DNA of 5,319 bases from Methylococcaceae bacterium (GCA_030699345.1 JAUYMX010000029.1:1-5319), one strand, 5' to 3'. Positions 1-5,319 are shown, numbered from the stretch's first letter. Program-made: numbers and translations. The notes: generated from the sequence alone by a model not told the origin.

Positions 1-190
1 GATGATAGCCCTGCGCCTTAAGCCATGCCATCTGCGCCTGGAATTGATCGCGGGTCGTAGTCATCGGATCGCCATCCCACTCGGCGGCGATGTTGTGATA
101 ACACAACGCAATCAGGCCTTGGCTTTGCGCACTCACCCAGCCTGGTAACAACGCAAGCACCAAGATACAAAACAGATTGCGTATACTCAA
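1..190 (-). CDS. pgaB: PgaB-like poly-N-acetylglucosamine deacetylase, N-terminal 63 codons (runs off the left edge)
   Basis: This is the 5' end of a gene that continues past position 1. Known PgaB proteins are periplasmic N-deacetylases of poly-beta-1,6-GlcNAc and work with the PgaA porin on the export route. Translation from TTG at 190-188 gives a short basic start (LSIRN), a hydrophobic segment and a VSA|QS type signal-peptidase I site near residue 21. Next comes GLIALCYHNI, which matches the first strand and the Tyr/Trp-His-Asn motif that opens the NodB-like deacetylase domain of PgaB. The following stretch, ending QMAWLKAQGYH, resembles the QFAWLRENGY region of E. coli PgaB. The start is inferred: an in-frame stop lies 12 bases upstream, no ATG is in range, and TTG (or ATT just before it) is the first plausible codon. 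It overlaps the pgaA stop by 4 bases, which suggests translational coupling. No lipobox cysteine is visible, whereas E. coli PgaB is a lipoprotein. The catalytic residues further on lie outside the window. Confidence 0.85.
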   Translation of the reverse strand, partial: MSIRNLFCILVLALLPGWVSAQSQGLIALCYHNIAAEWDGDPMTTTRDQFQAQMAWLKAQGYH

Positions 191-2688
191 AATCGTAAAT
201 CAGCCGTCAGATACATAAACCAGTTTTTGGTCAGGCCATCGTCATAATAGTGATAGCCTCTGACGCCGCCGTAGGACAGTTCAAAGCGATTTGCTACCTG
301 CCAGCGGTGTTCGTATTGAACATTGCCAACGATGTTGGAACATATCTTATTTACGCAATCGGCGCTGGGGGCATTATTGCTTTGCCAATAATTGCCCACT
401 GAAAGCGCCAGTCTTTGGTGAAAGGCCGTTTCGTAATGGCGATAAGTCAAGAAATCGTTATCCATAGTAATGGAAATGGATGCATCTCTATCTGGGCTGT
501 AATACTTACCTTCTCGCGGGAAAGGCGGATTGCTATTCGCAGAAAATCCAGCATTGAGATAAGTGGCAAGTTTATATCTTGGCCCACTAATCCAGCGCTC
601 AAAATAAGTACCATCTTCGGCGTAGCGATTATTGTCGTCACTATAGTTATAGTAACGGTGAGTAACCGTAAATTGCCTAGATTCATTGACTCGAAACGTA
701 CCGCCCCACTGTGCAGATCGAGCAGTAACGCCATAATTCAAAGCACGTAGAGAAATATTATTATCCCGACTGCTTAATCGACCAAATACCTGCCATTTAT
801 CGCTTATTTGATATTCCGCAGCTAAATCCACACCTACAGCATCGGAATAAAAATTATCGTAATGAATTTCTGTCGATGCAGTCGCACTATGGCCCGAATA
901 TTCAAGGCCAGCGCCATAGTGTCTTAAGTAGCCGCGCCCTTCTGTACTTGGGAAGTTAGCGGTTTTCCAACCATTGTGAACAAAAGCTCTGTATTTATGA
1001 GCCATAGGGCTCGAATACAGAAAGCTATCGATACTAATCTCGTCACTGCCGAAGGGCGGAGAATTCTTATTGCCGTCACTAGAAGAATTAGTGCTTAAAC
1101 CGCCATTAGCAAACACCTTTAACTCGCGGTCGTTACGAACCTGCCAGGCGCGCATTTGTTTTTGTACGCCGCTGTCCTCGGGAATATTTTCGTTAAGCGC
1201 ATAGGTAGTTCGCTCCTCCGCGCGATAATCTTTTAATTCACGCTGGACTTTGACTTGGGTCAGTTTTAAGCCCAGATGCTCCGGCGCTTTAATCTGCGCT
1301 GAATTTATCTGCTGCCGGGCTTTTCGTGGCCAGCCACGAAAATAGTAAACCTCGGCCAATTTGCTATGGATGTCGGTGTTATCTGGGAACTGGCTGTGCA
1401 ATTGCTCCAACTTTTGCTGAGCCCCATCCAAATCGTCGGCATAGGCGCGCAAAATGGCGGCAGTCAGGTCGGCAGATATTTTTTTAGGATTATCGCGAGT
1501 GATTACCGAACCATTGGGCTGTTTGAATTCAAGTTTTGCCGGTTGTTCTTGAGCCAGTTGTTCAGCCAAGGCAAGTGCCTTATCAATCTGCTCCGCTTCC
1601 AGGTAGGCATATACCAACGATGCTCGAGCGTTAAAGTAATCGGGTTGTTCAGCGATGACTGAAAGGTAAAGATCACGGGCGGTTTCAGGTTCACGGTTAT
1701 TCAAATAGGCATCAGCCGCCGCCATGCGGGCATAAACCGGTATGGCTAGTCCTTGTTGCTGGAGCTGTTGGTACAGTTCAACCACATCGGTCATGCGTTT
1801 GCGGTCTCGTAACGCCACCAGCAAATCAAACTTGGCCCGGGCCAGCAGGGCTTGAGGATCAGTAAGTTTTAGCTTTGGGGCTGCGTTAATATTGCTATTT
1901 AATGCGGTAATGGCCTTATCAATACCCTGATAATCGCGTGGCTTGGTTTGTAATGCCTGCTCGCCTTGCCTGATCAACCAGGCCGCATAATCCCACTGTA
2001 GACTTGCCCATTGGTCATCTGAAAATAGCGCTCTGTTGGCAGCTGCTAAATCTAACGCTTTTTGTACTTCGCCTGATCTCGCTAAGGCAAGTATCAATCC
2101 GCGCAGAGCATCTTCCCGGTCAGGTTGTAAGCTTAAAGCTTTCTGGTAATACTGAATGGCTGTCGGGTACTGGCCTGCAAGCTCATGGGCATAAGCTTGC
2201 GCCATGATGATTTCAACTTCATTTGGATAAGCGCTGGCTAACGCTTGCAAATAAGCAATGGCCGAATCCGCTTGGCCCTGATCGATCAATAACAACCCTA
2301 AACCAAGCTTGGGGGACAAACGCTTAGGCTCCTTTTCTATCGCTTTGCGATACAGTATTTCGGATTTTTTAAAGTCGCCTAAGTGTCTAGCGGCTTTCGC
2401 TATTGCCTCAAGTACGTAAACAGGTGCTGTTTGTACTTCAATTTTCGTGCTTTGTTGAATAACTTCTTCATCTCTATCTGCCCAAGACAATATTTGTAGA
2501 TAATCGAACAAATAGCGTTGTACATCAGGATGTTGTTGTACCAATTGCTGCAGTTGCTCAATAGCTTGGTCCGTATGCCCTGCCCGAGCCAACTCCAATG
2601 CAGCGTTATACCTCTGATCATCGCTAGTTTGTCCCAACACAAGCGAAGTCTGCAGACACAGTGCTGCAAGAATGGATTTTTTTTTCAT
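187..2688 (-). CDS. pgaA: PgaA-like poly-beta-1,6-N-acetylglucosamine export porin (TPR domain plus outer-membrane beta-barrel)
   Basis: The protein has 833 residues, close to the roughly 807 of E. coli PgaA. PgaA family members (HmsH in Yersinia) carry PNAG from the periplasm across the outer membrane. Residues 1-20 form a signal peptide (KKK, then a hydrophobic core, with cleavage probably after VLG). Residues 22 to about 515 are helical with repeated tetratricopeptide signatures, for example around 92-121 (LGDFKKSEILYRKAIEKEPK) and 160-190 (AGQYPTAIQYYQKALSLQP), plus further degenerate copies. From about residue 521 the sequence turns into alternating, aromatic-rich beta strands and ends in LTADLRF, with the terminal Phe expected of a BAM-inserted porin. 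Two cysteines five residues apart (about 778 and 783) could form a disulfide in a surface loop. I chose ATG at 2688 over an adjacent in-frame TTG at 2691. Neither has a clear Shine-Dalgarno sequence. The next gene, pgaB, overlaps the stop by 4 bases. Family assignment is strong; substrate specificity is inferred from the pgaB partner. Confidence 0.9.
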   Translation of the reverse strand: MKKKSILAALCLQTSLVLGQTSDDQRYNAALELARAGHTDQAIEQLQQLVQQHPDVQRYLFDYLQILSWADRDEEVIQQSTKIEVQTAPVYVLEAIAKAARHLGDFKKSEILYRKAIEKEPKRLSPKLGLGLLLIDQGQADSAIAYLQALASAYPNEVEIIMAQAYAHELAGQYPTAIQYYQKALSLQPDREDALRGLILALARSGEVQKALDLAAANRALFSDDQWASLQWDYAAWLIRQGEQALQTKPRDYQGIDKAITALNSNINAAPKLKLTDPQALLARAKFDLLVALRDRKRMTDVVELYQQLQQQGLAIPVYARMAAADAYLNNREPETARDLYLSVIAEQPDYFNARASLVYAYLEAEQIDKALALAEQLAQEQPAKLEFKQPNGSVITRDNPKKISADLTAAILRAYADDLDGAQQKLEQLHSQFPDNTDIHSKLAEVYYFRGWPRKARQQINSAQIKAPEHLGLKLTQVKVQRELKDYRAEERTTYALNENIPEDSGVQKQMRAWQVRNDRELKVFANGGLSTNSSSDGNKNSPPFGSDEISIDSFLYSSPMAHKYRAFVHNGWKTANFPSTEGRGYLRHYGAGLEYSGHSATASTEIHYDNFYSDAVGVDLAAEYQISDKWQVFGRLSSRDNNISLRALNYGVTARSAQWGGTFRVNESRQFTVTHRYYNYSDDNNRYAEDGTYFERWISGPRYKLATYLNAGFSANSNPPFPREGKYYSPDRDASISITMDNDFLTYRHYETAFHQRLALSVGNYWQSNNAPSADCVNKICSNIVGNVQYEHRWQVANRFELSYGGVRGYHYYDDGLTKNWFMYLTADLRF

Positions 2689-2755
2689 CAAGAAATTTAT
2701 AGCTATCGGGGTTTTATTTTATTTGGTGGCAAGGCACCGTAAGCATTTGAACGAT

Positions 2756-2784
2756 ATTGTAGCTGATTACGCACTAAGTTAATT
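2756..2784 (-). promoter_or_regulatory. Possible sigma-70 type promoter for pgaA
   Basis: On the minus strand a TACAAT -10-like hexamer occupies 2761-2756. It is preceded by A/T-rich sequence with only weak -35 matches (TTAACT or AATTAA at 15 to 17 bases). It would start transcription near 2749 and give a leader of about 60 bases. It is the best candidate between the upstream terminator and the gene, but the -35 is poor and the call is tentative. Confidence 0.3.
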
Positions 2785-2795
2785 TAATCGAGTGC
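2771..2795. promoter_or_regulatory. Operator-like imperfect dyad upstream of pgaA
   Basis: A 25-base dyad reads GCACT-AAG-TTAA-T-TTAA-TCG-AGTGC. Nine of twelve base pairs around the central T at 2783 are symmetric; only the two 3-base segments at 2776-2778 and 2788-2790 break symmetry. It overlaps the likely -35 region of the proposed pgaA promoter, where a dimeric repressor site could sit. No regulator can be named from the sequence. Confidence 0.35.
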
Positions 2796-2842
2796 AGGGC
2801 TAAGGGGTTTTTTTAAGGTGATCTATATCTTGTGATACCGAG

Positions 2843-2876
2843 AAAAAATTGCCCAAGCCGTAACAGCTCGGGCAAT
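2843..2876 (-). terminator. Rho-independent terminator of the PEP-CTERM lectin gene
   Basis: Read on the minus strand, an 11-base-pair stem (ATTGCCCGAGC with GCTTGGGCAAT, one G-T wobble) closes a 7-base loop and runs directly into six T residues (2848-2843). It begins 7 bases after the stop codon of the lectin-like gene, in the correct orientation. It should largely separate that gene from pgaA downstream. Confidence 0.9.
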
Positions 2877-2883
2877 AACGCTA

Positions 2884-3558
2884 TCAAGAGTTAGCGAATA
2901 ATTCCTTTTTCTTATGCAAACCAAAAACAGCTAAAACCGAACTAAATAACCAGAAAGCTCCTGGCACTGGCACAGTTGCAGGCGGAACATTACTGACCAC
3001 CGCTTCATATTCGATTACAAATCCTCTAGCCGTGTATTTCTTATTACCTTGATCATCTATGTACGAAGAATCAACGTTGGTATCGTTCCAACGCAGTGCG
3101 CCTGCACCACGATCTTGCCAGCCATATACTAAATAGTCTTCATTGTTAGGCGTCAGCTCTGAACCATCTTGCCAATGATTCGGCTCACCAAGAAGCCAGT
3201 TGCTGTAAGAGAATGTCTCTCCTGTGACCCATTGCCATGAATTATGACTCCAAGTCCCATCAGTATTAAGAGTGCTGGTATCAAAAGCACCTAAAAAATA
3301 ACCTTCTGCGCCTAAATTATTCCAAACAAAATCATCTTCAGCCGCTGAAGTTAAGGTCGCTAAATGCCCTATTTTACCGTTGAAACTTGAGTTTTCAGCA
3401 AAGGCTTTAGCTCCAAACCAATCCAGTCTCTCGCCTATATCATCAAATGTGACTAAATCGTAATAATGACCGTTGCTTGAATTTAAGAGCGCGGCTTGAG
3501 TTGAAAAAGACGCTGCCGACACGGCCAACACCGTTAAAAAGCGATTTATTTTACGCAT
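2884..3558 (-). CDS. Secreted C-type-lectin-like protein with PEP-CTERM-type (VPVPGA) sorting signal
   Basis: This 224-residue protein has three parts. Residues 1-22 are a signal peptide ending STQA. Residues about 27-186 form a C-type-lectin-like domain: the opening HYYDLV strand, helices around WFGAKAFAE (47-55), HLATLTSAAEDDFV (65-78), the strand GYFLGAFD (86-93), then WQWVTGE and NWLLGEPN. The Ca2+/sugar ligands of mannose-type lectins are present in order: Glu125-Pro-Asn127 (EPN), Glu140 (in NED) and Asn158-Asp159 (in WND). There is no cysteine at all, so the disulfides of animal C-type lectins are absent. Residues 196-218 (VPVPGAFWLF, a hydrophobic helix, then HKKK) match the VPxPA/VPxPGA variant of the PEP-CTERM signal recognised by exosortases. 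A short tail, ELFANS, follows the basic cluster. ATG at 3558 has GGGAA 7 bases upstream. The gene has its own sigma-54 type promoter and its own terminator. It probably acts on the cell surface or in the matrix, with polysaccharide binding inferred from the ligand residues. Confidence 0.85.
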   Translation of the reverse strand: MRKINRFLTVLAVSAASFSTQAALLNSSNGHYYDLVTFDDIGERLDWFGAKAFAENSSFNGKIGHLATLTSAAEDDFVWNNLGAEGYFLGAFDTSTLNTDGTWSHNSWQWVTGETFSYSNWLLGEPNHWQDGSELTPNNEDYLVYGWQDRGAGALRWNDTNVDSSYIDDQGNKKYTARGFVIEYEAVVSNVPPATVPVPGAFWLFSSVLAVFGLHKKKELFANS

Positions 3559-3603
3559 ATTAGAATTCCCAAAAATTAGAGTTATAAAGAGTCAATATAA
3601 ACA

Positions 3604-3620
3604 AGCAATCTGAATGCCAA
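3604..3620 (-). promoter_or_regulatory. Sigma-54 (RpoN) -24/-12 promoter of the PEP-CTERM lectin gene
   Basis: The minus strand reads TTGGCATTCAGATTGCT, with the invariant GG and GC separated by exactly 10 bases and the flanking bases of the consensus TTGGCAC-N5-TTGCW mostly matched. The predicted start of transcription is near 3593, about 35 bases before the ATG at 3558. In several PEP-CTERM systems, expression is known to depend on RpoN and a sigma-54 activator (PrsR) with its kinase PrsK, which fits this gene. Neither regulator is encoded in the window. Confidence 0.75.
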
Positions 3621-3660
3621 CTAAACAAGTCCGTTAAATATAGACTTATTAGAACCATCG

Positions 3661-3749
3661 TGACGTCATAAAACTGACGCAACTGTCACGAACCTGTCAT
3701 TTATGACAGTAATGCTAGCCTAACTCTCAAATATGTCAGGATTATGTCA
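3661..3749. promoter_or_regulatory. Cluster of phased TGACA half-sites, a probable enhancer for the sigma-54 promoter
   Basis: On the minus strand TGACA occurs at 3749-3745, 3738-3734, 3699-3695 and 3688-3684. These make two direct-repeat pairs (TGACATA twice, TGACAG twice), each with an 11-base period. An inverted copy at 3704-3708 makes CTGTCAT-TT-ATGACAG at 3694-3709, a perfect 7-base-pair dyad. Related TGACG/CGTCA sites follow, including the palindrome TGACGTCA at 3661-3668. Relative to the predicted start, the exact copies lie about 90 to 156 bases upstream, the usual place for activators of sigma-54. The activator's identity is inference (a PrsR-type protein would be the obvious candidate). 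Confidence 0.55.
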
Positions 3750-3775
3750 TCTAAATGAGCAATAAATGCCAATAC

Positions 3776-4669
3776 TCAATCTTGAGTCAATCTGACTTCG
3801 GCTTCGTGATATTTAGCCGCGCAATGTTCAGCAACTTCTGCGGGCAAATGCGGTCCAGGCGCGGTTTTATTCCAGTCCAGAGTTTCTAAGTAATCACGCA
3901 CATACTGTTTGTCAAAACTAGGCGGACTGATCCCGACTTGGTATTGGTCTGCAGGCCAAAAACGAGAGGAATCGGGGGTAAGTGCTTCGTCGATCAAATG
4001 CAGGAAGCCATTGTCATCAACGCCAAATTCAAATTTGGTATCGGCGATGATAATGCCGCGCTCTTTGGCATAAGCGGCCGCTTCTTTGTAGAGCTTCAAG
4101 CTGGCATCACGCACTTGTTCCGCCAACGATTGGCCCATTAACTCAACCGTTTTAGCGAAAGTAACATTTTCGTCGTGTTGATCCATCGCGGCTTTGGTTG
4201 ACGGCGTATAAATCGGTTCAGGTAATTGCTGGGCTTGCTGCAAACCTTGCGGAAGCTCAATGCCACAGATAGCGCCGGATTTTTGATAATCTTTCCAGCC
4301 GGAGCCGATAAGATAGCCGCGCACGATGGCTTCAACCGGCAGCGGTTTTAACAATTTGACGACAATCGCACGACCTTCAACCTGAGCGCGCTCTTCAGCA
4401 TCTGGCAACACTTGTTCCAAAGGAATGTTAGCCAGATGATTGGGTAAGATATGGCTCATTTTGTTAAACCAGAAATTAGACACATTGGTTAACACGCGGC
4501 CTTTGCCTGGAATGGGGTCGGGCAAAATCACATCGAATGCAGAGAGCCTGTCAGTTGTCACAATCAGCATGTGCTGATCATCAATATCGTAAATATCACG
4601 CACTTTGCCATGAGCGCGCAGTTTTAATGACTTAAGAGATGATTGATAAAGGGCTTCGGGCGTACTCAT
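3776..4669 (-). CDS. purC: Phosphoribosylaminoimidazole-succinocarboxamide synthase (SAICAR synthetase)
   Basis: This 297-residue cytoplasmic enzyme of de novo purine synthesis joins CAIR and L-aspartate using ATP to give SAICAR. Visible family landmarks are GKVRDIY (21-27) in the nucleotide-binding loop, TTDRLSAFD (38-46), PIPGKG (52-57), VRGYLIGSGWKDY (116-128), STKAAMDQHDEN (157-168), the first SAICAR synthetase signature IADTKFEFG (208-216) and the second, IDEALTPDSSRFW (226-238), followed by SFDKQYVRDYLE. The length is that of the long, yeast Ade1-like form rather than the roughly 237-residue E. coli form. The ATG at 4669 is supported by GAGGAA at 4677-4672, 2 bases upstream of the ATG, or about 5 counting from its GAGG core. 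All key motifs are intact. The gene is transcribed away from the SUMF1-like gene. No hairpin plus T-tract is seen after its stop, and no PurR-like box is recognisable upstream. Confidence 0.97.
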   Translation of the reverse strand: MSTPEALYQSSLKSLKLRAHGKVRDIYDIDDQHMLIVTTDRLSAFDVILPDPIPGKGRVLTNVSNFWFNKMSHILPNHLANIPLEQVLPDAEERAQVEGRAIVVKLLKPLPVEAIVRGYLIGSGWKDYQKSGAICGIELPQGLQQAQQLPEPIYTPSTKAAMDQHDENVTFAKTVELMGQSLAEQVRDASLKLYKEAAAYAKERGIIIADTKFEFGVDDNGFLHLIDEALTPDSSRFWPADQYQVGISPPSFDKQYVRDYLETLDWNKTAPGPHLPAEVAEHCAAKYHEAEVRLTQD

Positions 4670-4722
4670 GATTCCTCGCTGACCGGGTGTATTGAATTGG
4701 ATGTATGGATTGTTGGCGCAAT

Positions 4723-4730
4723 ATTATCAC
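4723..4730 (-). promoter_or_regulatory. Possible extended -10 promoter element for purC
   Basis: The minus strand reads TGTGATAAT, a TGn plus GATAAT extended -10 motif, with no good -35 about 17 bases further upstream. Transcription would start near 4716 and give a leader of about 47 bases ending in the good ribosome binding site at 4677-4672. This is a pattern match only. Confidence 0.35.
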
Positions 4731-4802
4731 AATCAAAACCGCGACCTTAGTACGCCATTACAGACGACTAGGCTAACTCGACTAATCACTACATTTAAGG
4801 CG

Positions 4803-4808
4803 TAATAT
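4803..4808 (+). promoter_or_regulatory. Weak -10-like element before the SUMF1-like gene
   Basis: TAATAT at 4803-4808 lies about 35 bases before the ATG at 4843. Only a poor -35 (TCGACT, with a 19-base gap) precedes it. Such a motif is common by chance in A/T-rich intergenic DNA. The rest of the 173-base divergent region holds no other feature I can support, apart from two CGACTA copies (4765-4770 and 4779-4784) of unknown meaning. Confidence 0.25.
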
Positions 4809-4842
4809 AGTGACGCCGAATCTGTAGACCAAAGGAAACATT

Positions 4843-5319
4843 ATGAAAAATAAGATTGCTAACAAGCCAGCCTGGCTGCTGGTTGCCTTGAGTGGAATGC
4901 TAATAAACTCAACCGCCCAAGCGGTCGATCATAAAAGCTTTGCGGGTATCACCTTTGTCAAAATTGAACCCGGCTGTTTTGACATGGGCCGTGACAAAGA
5001 CCTTAAAGAAAGTAGCGAATCGGAATTGCCTAAACATAAAGTTTGCATCAAAAAGCCCTACTATTTAGGCGAAACAGAAGTGACGCAAAAGCAATGGGAA
5101 AGCGTGATGGATAATAATCCCAGCAAATCCAAAGGCCTCTCCAAACCGGTGGAAAAAGTTAATTGGAACGATGTTCAAGAATTTATTAAACGCTTAAACA
5201 CCAAAGAAGGCGGCAACCATTTTCGCCTGCCTACAGAGGCAGAATGGGAATATGCCGCCAGAGCCGGTAGCTCGACGCTTTACTCCTTTGGTGATGACCC
5301 CAAAGAATTAGCTAAATAT
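4843..5319 (+). CDS. Secreted SUMF1/formylglycine-generating-enzyme-family protein, N-terminal 159 codons (runs off the right edge)
   Basis: The reading frame is open from ATG at 4843 to the end of the window with no stop. The start has AAAGGAAA at 4831-4838 as ribosome binding site. Residues 1-27 are a signal peptide (MKNK..., hydrophobic core, then NSTAQA) predicted to be cut before VDHKS, so the protein is periplasmic or exported. The SUMF1-type fold begins at about residue 33, with the family's recurring blocks in order: FVKIEPGCFDMG, a charged segment and PKHKV, YYLGETEVTQKQWESVM, NNPS, KPVEKVNWNDVQEFIKRL, and the hallmark RLPTEAEWEYAARAG (136-150). Members include formylglycine-generating enzymes but also EgtB- and PvdO-like proteins and many uncharacterised secreted ones. 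The copper-binding cysteines that define a true formylglycine-generating enzyme lie nearer the C terminus, outside the window, so the activity cannot be judged. No sulfatase gene is visible alongside. Confidence 0.85.
   Translation, partial: MKNKIANKPAWLLVALSGMLINSTAQAVDHKSFAGITFVKIEPGCFDMGRDKDLKESSESELPKHKVCIKKPYYLGETEVTQKQWESVMDNNPSKSKGLSKPVEKVNWNDVQEFIKRLNTKEGGNHFRLPTEAEWEYAARAGSSTLYSFGDDPKELAKY

Noticed and set aside
415..750. Open frames of 111 codons (plus strand) and 95 codons (minus strand, 447-734) within the pgaA barrel region.
   Set aside because: They lie entirely inside the well-supported pgaA gene in other frames, lack ribosome binding sites and show no recognisable domain.
1366..2207. 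Several open frames of 63 to 98 codons on both strands (1366-1662, 1503-1694, 2004-2207).
   Set aside because: All are shadows of the TPR-coding part of pgaA, with low-complexity, non-protein-like translations.
2400..2742. An 89-codon minus-strand frame (2400-2669) and a 74-codon plus-strand frame (2518-2742) over the start of pgaA.
   Set aside because: Both overlap the pgaA signal peptide and first TPRs in other frames. The minus one is only relevant as the product of a one-base deletion in the A9 tract.
2797..2816. A GGGG then T7 run on the plus strand between the lectin terminator and pgaA, as a possible plus-strand terminator.
   Set aside because: No adjacent complementary stem of useful length is present, and no plus-strand gene ends upstream of it.
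3694..3709. The dyad CTGTCAT-TT-ATGACAG as a possible purC terminator.
   Set aside because: The stem is A/T-containing with a 2-base centre too tight for an RNA hairpin loop, and no T-tract follows on the minus strand. It fits better as a DNA-binding site.
3758..3772. A second TTGGCATT...ATTGCT stretch on the minus strand just after the purC stop, very like the sigma-54 element at 3604-3620.
   Set aside because: The GG to GC spacing is 8 bases instead of the strictly required 10, so it should not be a functional sigma-54 promoter. It may be chance.
3938..4335. Open frames of 67 codons (plus) and 65 codons (minus) within purC.
   Set aside because: They are fully contained in purC, whose family motifs are intact across the same region.

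Overview
The window looks like chromosomal DNA from a Gram-negative gammaproteobacterium of moderate G+C. The evidence is an outer-membrane exopolysaccharide porin of the PgaA type, a PEP-CTERM (exosortase-sorted) surface protein, a long-form PurC and a sigma-54 type promoter. This combination would suit a methanotroph-like (Methylococcales) or similar environmental gammaproteobacterium. That placement is inference only, because no taxonomic marker gene is present.

Layout from left to right: (1) positions 190 to 1, minus strand, hold the first 63 codons of a PgaB-like polysaccharide deacetylase. (2) Positions 2688 to 187, minus strand, hold pgaA, the TPR plus beta-barrel exporter of poly-beta-1,6-N-acetylglucosamine (PNAG/PGA). 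It overlaps pgaB by 4 bases, so the two form the start of a pga operon running leftwards out of the window. (3) Positions 2692-2883 hold the pgaA leader, with an operator-like dyad and a strong rho-independent terminator for the next gene. (4) Positions 3558 to 2884, minus strand, encode a small secreted C-type-lectin-like protein with a PEP-CTERM-type sorting tail. (5) Positions 3559-3775 carry a well-formed sigma-54 promoter for that gene, with an upstream cluster of TGACA half-sites spaced 11 bases apart that resembles an enhancer. (6) Positions 4669 to 3776, minus strand, encode purC, a purine biosynthesis enzyme. (7) Positions 4670-4842 form a divergent promoter region. (8) From 4843 to the right edge, plus strand, lies the 5' part of a secreted SUMF1/formylglycine-generating-enzyme-like protein. 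It has no stop codon inside the window.

Biologically, the left half is about the cell surface and biofilm matrix. PgaA and PgaB would export and partly deacetylate PNAG. The lectin-like PEP-CTERM protein has the five Ca2+/sugar-ligand residues of mannose-type C-type lectins in the right order, and could be displayed on or tethered to the envelope and bind matrix polysaccharide. It is a separate transcription unit with its own promoter and terminator, so a functional link to pga rests on proximity and domain logic, not on co-transcription. The most noteworthy feature is the sigma-54 promoter plus phased repeat array in front of the PEP-CTERM lectin gene. purC is an ordinary housekeeping gene. 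I see no tRNA, rRNA, CRISPR array, insertion sequence or other mobile element.
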